A DNA stretch of 64,000 nucleotides from assembly GCF_003363135.1 (NCBI RefSeq), contig NZ_QRBB01000001.1:248001-312000 (forward strand), in the 5' to 3' direction. The notes under the pieces were generated by a model, which did no database searches, was not told where the DNA came from, and saw only the letters and a program-made list of their open reading frames with translations. Numbering within the stretch: the stretch's first letter is position 1; each line of letters begins with the position of its first letter. Both the position numbers and the translations under genes were made by a program. This stretch comes from Alteriqipengyuania lutimaris (GTDB taxonomy: Bacteria > Pseudomonadota > Alphaproteobacteria > Sphingomonadales > Sphingomonadaceae). Of the stretch, positions 58,417-64,000 are shown in pieces.

Positions 58417-59877
58417 ATGAAGCTTGTGAACCGCTTTAGTGACTTTCTAAGAGACACTGTAAATCTCAACCAAACCCGATTGGACTTTCTTGAAGGCAGC
58501 GCCGACGCGATTGAGGAGTTCATAAGAGAGGCCGAATGGGAGCCTAGGATTTGGAAGTTTGAACGCCAAGGCTCTTGGGCTGCAAAGACGATTATCAAGC
58601 CCGTGGAAGGTGCGGAATATGATGCAGACCTCCTCGCGATTGTCGCTCCCGTTGATGGGTGGGAAGCGAAGGACTACGTCAAATCCCTATACGACATCTT
58701 TTCGGCAAGCGGGCGTTATGGAGACAAGGTCGAGCTGTACGATTACTGTGTCACAATCGTTTATGCAGGCATGCGGCGAATTGACATCGCGCCGTGCGTA
58801 CGCGGGCGTGAAGTAGCCGACCATCACGAAGTCTGTGATCGGTCCGCAAATGAGTTTGTTCCCTCAGAACCTACAGCCTTCACCGAGTGGCTTAAGGAAC
58901 GAAACTCCCACTCCGGAAACGACTCATTTCGCAAGGTAACGAGGCTAGTTAAATATCTGCGCGATATCACGAGCCGGTTCGAGTGCCCGTCCGTATTGCT
59001 CACCACGCTGCTGGGCAATCAGATGCAATGGAATGATAAAGAGTTCGCGGGTTTTGAGGACGTACCCAGCGCACTCAAAACGTTGATTATTCGGCTCGAT
59101 ACATACCTTCAGACTCAACCGATCAGACCTACCGTAGCCAATCCCTCTCTCAACGGGGAAGATTTTGGCGAGCTGATCAGCCAGGCCCAATATGACACCC
59201 TCCGCAACGTGATTCACCAACTGCGTAGCGATATTGAGGAGGCCTACGAAAAGTCGGGCTTTTACGATAGCGTGTTGGCTTGGCGGCAGGTGTTCGGCGA
59301 CGGCTTCGCCAAGGGCGTGACCGTCGCGCATAAGGCCGAAAGCGCCGATTTGACCGAGAACGTCGAGGCTGAACGGGCTCTGCTCGTAGCATCGGCCCAT
59401 CATGACGATTCGCTGGCGGATAAGATCGTCTCATTTGGCCGATGGATCTGGTCGCCGGATTTTGATCGGCCCCCTCACATTCGGCCCCCTATCTGGAAAG
59501 TTGCCGAGAACATCAGTGACAATGTTCAAGTTCTGGCGAGGTGGCATCCAAGCCAGCACTCCCCAGAAGGGTCATCGAGGCAGGTGAGAGATTTTGAGGA
59601 GCTGCCCGCAGACGGAGGACTTTGGTTCGATGTTCGGGTCAATGGCGGCGAGCAAGTTCCTATCGGACACTTTGTGCGTTGGCGCATCACGAATACTGGC
59701 CGCATAGCGATGGCTATGGGGGCGGGACGGGGTGGGTTCGAGAGCCCCCAGTTGGGGCATAAGCGCTGGGAGCAGCTTAGCTATAAGGGTGTGCACTTGG
59801 CAGAAGCTTTTATCATACGCAGCGCTGATTCTCAGCTTGTAGGCCAGAGTTCCGCGTTCCACGTCCTTATAAGGTAG
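58417..59877 (+). CDS. CBASS CD-NTase (SMODS nucleotidyltransferase with C-terminal AGS-C sensor domain)
   Basis: This cGAS/DncV-like enzyme is predicted to make a cyclic oligonucleotide after phage infection. The 486 residues start with a SMODS nucleotidyltransferase. GS lies at 52-53 in QGSWAAKTIIKP, the metal-binding pair is D69 and D71 in AEYDADLLAIV, and the third acidic residue is D123 in RRIDIAPCV. A helical middle part follows. From about residue 365 the C-terminus has the pattern of the AGS-C sensor domain (FVRWRITNTGRIAMAMGAGR, LSYKGVHLAEAFII, VGQSSAFHVLI). Start is the ATG of MKLVNRF with GGGGGG upstream. The effector gene starts 7 bases after its stop. Confidence 0.88.
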   Translation: MKLVNRFSDFLRDTVNLNQTRLDFLEGSADAIEEFIREAEWEPRIWKFERQGSWAAKTIIKPVEGAEYDADLLAIVAPVDGWEAKDYVKSLYDIFSASGRYGDKVELYDYCVTIVYAGMRRIDIAPCVRGREVADHHEVCDRSANEFVPSEPTAFTEWLKERNSHSGNDSFRKVTRLVKYLRDITSRFECPSVLLTTLLGNQMQWNDKEFAGFEDVPSALKTLIIRLDTYLQTQPIRPTVANPSLNGEDFGELISQAQYDTLRNVIHQLRSDIEEAYEKSGFYDSVLAWRQVFGDGFAKGVTVAHKAESADLTENVEAERALLVASAHHDDSLADKIVSFGRWIWSPDFDRPPHIRPPIWKVAENISDNVQVLARWHPSQHSPEGSSRQVRDFEELPADGGLWFDVRVNGGEQVPIGHFVRWRITNTGRIAMAMGAGRGGFESPQLGHKRWEQLSYKGVHLAEAFIIRSADSQLVGQSSAFHVLIR

Positions 59878-59884
59878 GACTGAC

Positions 59885-60787
59885 ATGCAAGATATCGCAG
59901 GGCGTCAAAACAAGGAGCCGTACTTTGGTCTCCTCCAAGCCCGTCAGTGGTTGTGGAAGATAGCCGAGCGTTGGCTGGTAATCCAGATGGTGGCGGTAAT
60001 CCCAGTCCCAATCATAGGTGCGATAATCGCTCTGTCAGTTCCCGAACACCGTGCAAGTGTAGCAGTTGGCGCGATACTACTGACTCTGTTGGATGCTCTC
60101 TTTATTGACCGCCGCTATCGACACGCGGTCAAGGTGGCGGCGAAGGCTTCGGAGGCGTACGATACCAAACTATTTAAGCTTCCATGGAACGAGCTAGCGG
60201 CGGGCCCAAAACTCCAACCTGAGCAAATTACCTCCGCCCGACGCACGTGGGACGAGAAGAGGAGTTCTGATCAGCTGATTGATTGGTACCCAACTTCCGT
60301 GGACAATGCGCCGTTCCATGTCGCTCGGCTTATATGTCAGCGAGTAAATGTGACGTACGATAGCGCCTTGAGAATGATTTATTCTCAAATCCTTTTTTGG
60401 GGTGCAATCCTTGTTGCCCTCGCATTGACTGGCATTGCTCTACTGTCCGATGCATCGCTAAGCGAAGTGCTTCTCTCCTATCTCTTCCCAATCGCCCCAC
60501 TGTTAATTTTCGCGATCCGAGAGGGTTTCAGGCAACGAGACGCTGCGGAGGCCAATCAACAAATTAGAAACGCCGCACAGGCCGTTGTCGAGGATGTGAT
60601 CGAGCGAGGGTGCACTGCCGAGGAGTGCACGCACAAAAGCGTACAACTTCAGGCTGCCATTTATACCCGCCGAGCCCTCAATCCCCTCGTGGCCCCGGGC
60701 CTGTATGGCCTATTTCGGAATAAGCTGGAAAAGGACATGAACGAAGGCGCAGACCACTGGCTTCGCGAGGGTGGATACATAACCTAA
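59885..60787 (+). CDS. CBASS S-4TM-family membrane effector
   Basis: This 300-residue protein has four membrane segments in two pairs: about 31-51, 57-74, 167-187 and 194-211. The long cytosolic part between the pairs carries LPWN, DWYP and ARLICQRVNVTYDSALR, the pattern of the SMODS-associated S-4TM effectors. When its cyclic nucleotide is bound, such a protein is expected to disrupt the inner membrane and stop phage spread by killing or arresting the cell. It starts seven bases after the CD-NTase with AAGGTAGGA before the ATG. No Cap2/Cap3, HORMA or TRIP13 genes are present, so this is a minimal two-gene (type I) system. Confidence 0.85.
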   Translation: MQDIAGRQNKEPYFGLLQARQWLWKIAERWLVIQMVAVIPVPIIGAIIALSVPEHRASVAVGAILLTLLDALFIDRRYRHAVKVAAKASEAYDTKLFKLPWNELAAGPKLQPEQITSARRTWDEKRSSDQLIDWYPTSVDNAPFHVARLICQRVNVTYDSALRMIYSQILFWGAILVALALTGIALLSDASLSEVLLSYLFPIAPLLIFAIREGFRQRDAAEANQQIRNAAQAVVEDVIERGCTAEECTHKSVQLQAAIYTRRALNPLVAPGLYGLFRNKLEKDMNEGADHWLREGGYIT

Positions 60788-60796
60788 AAAAGCAGG

Positions 60797-61498
60797 TCAG
60801 CTCGGACTTACCGTGTCCTCCAGCGCAGACAATCGAATGATCAGGTTCCGAACGGACGAGGCGTGCCATTTGCCCCCTCTTGGGGCCTTTATGTGCCGTT
60901 TGTTCAACTCTGCGGCCATTCCGACAAGGCTTAGTTCTCCACCTCGATGGAGGGTTTTGATCGTATTACGAAGGCTCTCCGCAAACTCGTCCGCGTTCGA
61001 ACTGATTGACGCCAACGATGCCTTGTTTCCCTTTGCGGCCTTTCGGATGGCTGCGGTGCCGTTAGGATTGCCAAGCTTTACGCCCCTAGCCTTCGCGGCC
61101 TGAAGCGCCACCTTCGTGCGCTCCGATATACGCTCTCGCTCATCCTCGTTAATTACGGCTAAAAGACCGATGGTCAGGCGATTAACATCGGGGTTGTCGG
61201 CACACGTAAAGTCCACGCCGCTGTTCCGTAACTGGAGCGTAAATGCCGCATCGCGGCTAAGCCTGTCGAGCTTCGCCACTACCAGCTTTGATCCGGTGAG
61301 GCGGACATGCTCCAGCGCTGCGTTAAGTTCCGGCCTGTCATTGCGCTTGCCGCTTTCAACCTCCGTGAACTCCGAGACAATCTCCCAACCCCTTGCTTCG
61401 CAGAGTGCGCAGACGGATTGGAGCTGTGCCTCTAGCCCGAGGCCGGAGCGGCCCTGCTTGTCGGTGGAAACGCGATAATAGGCGGCAACTCGGCACAT
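60797..61498 (-). CDS. Serine recombinase (resolvase/invertase family)
   Basis: This 233-residue site-specific recombinase has catalytic Ser11 in AAYYRVSTDKQ, the Arg-containing AKLDRLSRDAAF, the helix E region ERISERTKVALQAAKARG and a C-terminal DNA-binding part (SLVGMAAELNKRHIKAPRGG, WHASSVRNLI). It lacks the long zinc-ribbon and coiled-coil part of large serine integrases, so it is a short form. It is the best candidate for moving the element into comM. It converges on the S-4TM gene with a 9-base gap. The 119 bases upstream of its ATG hold no gene and could contain the attachment site. Confidence 0.93.
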   Translation of the reverse strand: MCRVAAYYRVSTDKQGRSGLGLEAQLQSVCALCEARGWEIVSEFTEVESGKRNDRPELNAALEHVRLTGSKLVVAKLDRLSRDAAFTLQLRNSGVDFTCADNPDVNRLTIGLLAVINEDERERISERTKVALQAAKARGVKLGNPNGTAAIRKAAKGNKASLASISSNADEFAESLRNTIKTLHRGGELSLVGMAAELNKRHIKAPRGGKWHASSVRNLIIRLSALEDTVSPS

Positions 61499-61617
61499 AA
61501 TCAGGTCCCTTACAGAACAGCCAAATGGACGTTAGGCCATTTTGTATGGGCCGCTTTCCATCTGGTCCAGACGCCGCCGCCTCATCCCGTCTTGGGAACG
61601 ACTCACTTGGACTCAGA

Positions 61618-61974
61618 TCATGAGTCCGCGAGAGCACCAAGGTGCCCGTCAGTACGCAGCCGACGAATTAGCTGAGCGTAGTTCATCCTCGCCAACTCAC
61701 CTTCACCCACAAAACCGGCTGAGTTGTTCAGATTGGGGTGTGCATCCCTTATCGCGATGTCGAGACCATCAACCGAACCGCCCAACTCCAACACTTGTGC
61801 TATAAGCTTCGCATTGGCGCGTTGTGCCAGTTCGCGCATGGTCCACAGAAGAAGAGCTGAGAGCAAGGCAAGAGCGATACCGGCCTGCGCCCACTCTGGT
61901 CGGAAGGCGGAAATGAGCGATGCGAGAAAAGTCAGCGCGAAAGCCGCTCTGCTGATCCATACTGGGTTACACAT
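61618..61974 (-). CDS. Small two-helix membrane protein in the element
   Basis: This 118-residue protein has two neighbouring hydrophobic helices (about 8-24 and 30-47, e.g. AGIALALLSALLLWTM). The soluble helical C-terminus contains VLELGGSVDGLDIAIRDAH. No family is recognised. AGAAGG lies about seven bases before the ATG, and composition and codon use resemble the CBASS pair more than the host. It lies upstream of the recombinase on the same strand. Confidence 0.6.
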   Translation of the reverse strand: MCNPVWISRAAFALTFLASLISAFRPEWAQAGIALALLSALLLWTMRELAQRANAKLIAQVLELGGSVDGLDIAIRDAHPNLNNSAGFVGEGELARMNYAQLIRRLRTDGHLGALADS

Positions 61975-62106
61975 CTTTTTGCCTTCTCTTCATTGTGCGC
62001 TGCGAGGACCTTCTGGTTTGGTGTTATCAGAGCGCCGCCCCACCCCCTACGGGGGACGGCGCGCCTGTCGTATACGTATATCCCGCTTCGGATTTTTGCG
62101 GCAAAA

Positions 62107-62289
62107 CTAACCGCCCCTCCAGTTCCTCGGTGCCCCGGCAGGAGCCCCGCCAGCGGCCATGACGCGGGTCTGCTGCGCAGCGTAACCTCGCACGCGCTCA
62201 TAAGGAGCCCGAAGGGCGAAGATCGCGAAGCTGTCCTGCTGGTGCGGGCTTAGCTCGGCTGCGAAATCGGCGATGGGATAGCGGCTCAT
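62107..62289 (-). CDS. Small phage-like protein, 60 residues
   Basis: The peptide begins MSRYPIADFAAELSPHQQDS and is followed by an Arg/Ala/Gly-rich tail. No family is recognised. The ATG overlaps the stop of the zinc-finger gene (ATGA), the main evidence that it is expressed. After its stop a GC-rich hairpin (62031-62070, minus strand) may end the minus-strand phage transcript. Confidence 0.55.
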   Translation of the reverse strand: MSRYPIADFAAELSPHQQDSFAIFALRAPYERVRGYAAQQTRVMAAGGAPAGAPRNWRGG

Positions 62290-62549
62290 GGCAGGGCAAC
62301 CGCGATCTCCTGCAAAGCGATTGCAGGGCGGGTAGCTGCCGAGGATTGGATGCGGTCGGCGGTCTCACGCACTAGCTGGCGAAGCTCACGCGAGCGCGCG
62401 GTAGATGCACGGGCACAGGGCCTACACAGCGAGTAGTGCCCGTCGTGGGAACGGCGATGCTTGCCGAACCTGTCGAGGGTCTTGAGCGTCTCACAGGAGA
62501 AGCAATAGCGGTGCCCTTCCGGCACCGGCACGGGCGGCGTCTTTGCCAC
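62286..62549 (-). CDS. Small zinc-ribbon phage-like protein
   Basis: This 87-residue protein is predicted to bind one zinc with CFSC and CRPC in HRYCFSCETLKTLDRFGKHR and HYSLCRPCARA. Small proteins with this CxxC-x(n)-CxxC pattern are frequent in phages, near HNH endonucleases or packaging genes. I use a GTG start because GGAGG lies five bases upstream. An ATG seven codons earlier has no ribosome binding site. Translation of the next gene is coupled to it. Confidence 0.6.
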   Translation of the reverse strand: MAKTPPVPVPEGHRYCFSCETLKTLDRFGKHRRSHDGHYSLCRPCARASTARSRELRQLVRETADRIQSSAATRPAIALQEIAVALP

Positions 62550-62682
62550 GGGTACCTCCAATGACAGCATAGGGCTGTCTTTTTTGAACTTGGGATGATG
62601 AGCAGGCCCGAAGGTCCAAGGGCCACACCCTCTGCTGAGAATGTGGCCCTGACAGCGCTCTGTTCGGAACTGTGGGGGCGAT

Positions 62683-62862
62683 CTACGCCGCTGCTCGCGG
62701 TTGTGTTCGCACAGACCAAAGCGGGCAGGAGTGCTCGCACGGGCATGCCGCCACTTGCTGACGCCAGCCGCCCGGTTCCTGCTTGTCGTAGACACAGTCC
62801 TTGCACTTCGCGTCGATAGCGGCGCGGAGCGAGCCCCGGTTTGAGGAAGCAGTGGCGGTCAT
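62683..62862 (-). CDS. Cys-rich small phage protein, 59 residues
   Basis: This short protein (MTATASSNRGSLRAAIDAKC at the start) has CKDCVYD, GGWRQQVAAC and CEHSCPLWSVR. The pattern AAI(N/D)AKCxDC...GxWRxQV...CxLWxVR is shared with small conserved proteins of many proteobacterial phages and prophages. It has five Cys, probably zinc-bound. The ATG overlaps the stop of the preceding gene (ATGA). Confidence 0.75.
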   Translation of the reverse strand: MTATASSNRGSLRAAIDAKCKDCVYDKQEPGGWRQQVAACPCEHSCPLWSVRTQPRAAA

Positions 62863-63182
62863 GTGCTCTTCCTCAGGCCGTAGTCCTTACGCCAATCCGG
62901 CTCGGAGCCGGTGGGCTCCGATGGCGACGGCTGGGGGTTTTCGGTCTGCTCGGGCTTCGGTTCTTCCGCTGGGGCCTCTTCGGCTTGGCTCGGAACCGCC
63001 GCGACCGCTTGGGCACCTACGGGGGCACCGTAGTCGACGCGGGTCATGCCGCCGCCGATGCCGAAACGGTACTCGCGATGGCGGCTGTCATAGCCGGGAG
63101 AGCCGGGCCGGTTCATGTCCACGTAGGGCTCGCTGTTCTCTACCTGACGCGGGCCGATGACGCGGGGCTTGCGGCCTCGCAT
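62859..63182 (-). CDS. Pro/Glu-rich phage-like protein
   Basis: This 107-residue protein is mostly disordered. The N-terminus is MRGRKPRVIGPRQVENSEPY, the middle contains GIGGGMTRVDYGAPVGAQAV, then a Pro/Glu/Ala/Gln-rich tract follows to the end. No family is recognised. The ATG overlaps the stop of the preceding gene (TAATG), and its own stop overlaps the following start, so it belongs to a translationally coupled phage-like operon. Confidence 0.6.
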   Translation of the reverse strand: MRGRKPRVIGPRQVENSEPYVDMNRPGSPGYDSRHREYRFGIGGGMTRVDYGAPVGAQAVAAVPSQAEEAPAEEPKPEQTENPQPSPSEPTGSEPDWRKDYGLRKST

Positions 63183-63982
63183 TAGCGCTTGCCCGTGCGC
63201 ATGGTCTTCAGGGAATCGACGCGGCGGTTGATCCGCTCTTCGCGCTCGGCCTCAGCGGCGCGGCGCTTCGCTTCCGCCTCTTCCTGTTGAACCTGTGCGC
63301 GGTCGTAGAGAATGGCAGCGGACTTGCGCAGCGTCTCCTCTAGACGCTTCTGCGCCTCGATCCCGTAGGAGCCGTCGGGGCCCACGAGGAGGCGCATCTG
63401 GCGGTCGAGTTCGATCACCTGATCTTCGTATGCTGCGCGCCGTGTGCCGGTAATGGCCATGATCTCGGCAGGCTTGGCAGCGCCGGTCTCCGGGTCGGTT
63501 TCGGTGGTATACTCGCGTACCCGGTCGAGGTCGTCCTGGAGGGCGTCCCGCCTGCGCTGGAGTTCATAGTATCGGCCCGCAATCTCCGCCTGTTCCCGGT
63601 GGAAGGGAAGCGCCTCCTTGCCGACGCCGGTCATCGCTCTGATCTTGCCGCGCTTCGCCTTGATGGCCTCTGCGACGTACTGGGCTTCGAAACGGTCATG
63701 ATCCTCGGGCCGGTGGTGGGCCAGCCGATCGCTAACTTCGCGCCGCATCTCGGGCGACAGAGCCTCGATAGAGACGGGCTTCTGATTTGGCAGGTTCGTG
63801 CCGCCGCTCACGTTGCCGGGCACATCGTCGAAGGGGTGCATGCCAAGGACCTTATCGAGGTACGGCTTGTGTTCCTCGGGGATCTCTTCGGTTCGCTGGG
63901 GTTGGAAGCCGCTGTACTCGACGACCGCGCGCATGCCGCCGTTCTCGCCTTCGGTGGAAGGGAGCGTGTTCATGGAAATCAT
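63182..63982 (-). CDS. Coiled-coil phage-like structural or scaffold-type protein
   Basis: This 266-residue soluble protein has a polar N-terminus and a long charged helical region (residues about 90-266, e.g. REQAEIAGRYYELQRRRDAL and QQEEAEAKRRAAEAEREERI), consistent with coiled coil. No catalytic motif is seen. The form and the position at the head of a run of small phage-like genes suggest a scaffold or structural accessory protein, but this is inference. Start is the first ATG (MISMNTL). The ATG three codons on is equally possible. The upstream neighbour lies outside the window. Confidence 0.55.
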   Translation of the reverse strand: MISMNTLPSTEGENGGMRAVVEYSGFQPQRTEEIPEEHKPYLDKVLGMHPFDDVPGNVSGGTNLPNQKPVSIEALSPEMRREVSDRLAHHRPEDHDRFEAQYVAEAIKAKRGKIRAMTGVGKEALPFHREQAEIAGRYYELQRRRDALQDDLDRVREYTTETDPETGAAKPAEIMAITGTRRAAYEDQVIELDRQMRLLVGPDGSYGIEAQKRLEETLRKSAAILYDRAQVQQEEAEAKRRAAEAEREERINRRVDSLKTMRTGKR

Positions 63983-64000
63983 TTCTGGCGGCCGGTGCCG

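Larger units (their letters stand above)
58343..64000. mobile_element. Phage-like integrated element in comM (left end; right end outside window)
   Basis: The left end is set by the break in comM after CACAACCTGCT (58332-58342). From there the sequence has no relation to comM. The first 3 kb is clearly AT-richer than the host, and the genes are cargo and phage types: CBASS pair, serine recombinase and a minus-strand chain of small phage-like genes. The window ends inside the element. Whether it is a complete prophage, a satellite or a genomic island cannot be decided from this part. Confidence 0.82.

Noticed and set aside
61932..62253. Open frames on both strands over the gap at 61975-62106 in the element
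   Set aside because: They overlap better-supported genes, have poor composition and no ribosome binding sites. The stretch holds only a GC-rich hairpin.

Overview
The window reads as a chromosomal segment of a GC-rich alphaproteobacterium of the order Sphingomonadales, most likely Erythrobacteraceae. This is inferred from the gene families, the conserved clusters (secB / Tim44-like / mltA / Smr; ubiE-ubiB-coaBC-dut beside mutM-rpsT-dnaA; rpmH-rnpA-yidD-yidC-engB) and from sphingomonad-style intergenic hairpins. No rRNA or tRNA gene was seen, so the genus is not fixed. About 58 kb is ordinary, densely packed core genome. The last 5.7 kb is a foreign element.

Layout. 1-9.5 kb: tail of an NrsF-like protein, a CorA/ZntB transporter, a FadL-type porin, ispG, a histone-deacetylase-like hydrolase, two unrelated L,D-transpeptidases and an EamA exporter. 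9.6-17.6 kb: acnA with a clear terminator, a low-complexity cell-surface protein with a PEP-CTERM-like tail, ruvB, and a ruvA operon (NUDIX, a 48-residue membrane protein, DsrE-like protein, AT-richer orphan gene). A GIY-YIG gene here is framed by an inverted pair of related hairpins. 17.9-28.8 kb: aroC, then a peroxide-defence block (ahpC, ahpF, katG, a globin-coupled chemotaxis transducer, a monofunctional catalase and an aldehyde dehydrogenase). 28.8-35.8 kb: Smr, mltA and a Tim44-like gene, divergent from secB, murJ, trpS and a DUF4136 lipoprotein.

35.9-44.9 kb: a tightly overlapping minus-strand operon ubiE-ubiB-coaBC-dut, divergent from mutM, rpsT and dnaA, followed by DUF983 and a MoeB/ThiF-like gene. 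45-57.5 kb: a CobB sirtuin, dapB and dapE (lysine/diaminopimelate pathway), nth, an unknown protein with an HEGGH motif, an S1/P1 nuclease, a GST, and the conserved engB-yidC-yidD-rnpA-rpmH operon (membrane insertion, RNase P, ribosome).

57.7-64 kb: the competence/recombination gene comM (yifB) breaks off just before its Walker A region. Foreign DNA begins at about 58343 and runs past the window end. Its first genes, AT-richer than the host, are a two-gene CBASS-type anti-phage cassette: a cGAS/DncV-like nucleotidyltransferase with a C-terminal AGS-C sensor, and an S-4TM membrane effector. A short serine recombinase follows on the other strand, then a minus-strand chain of phage-like genes, several joined by start/stop overlaps. 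The simplest reading is a prophage or phage-derived island integrated in comM with defence cargo between its left end and its recombinase. The right junction lies outside the window.
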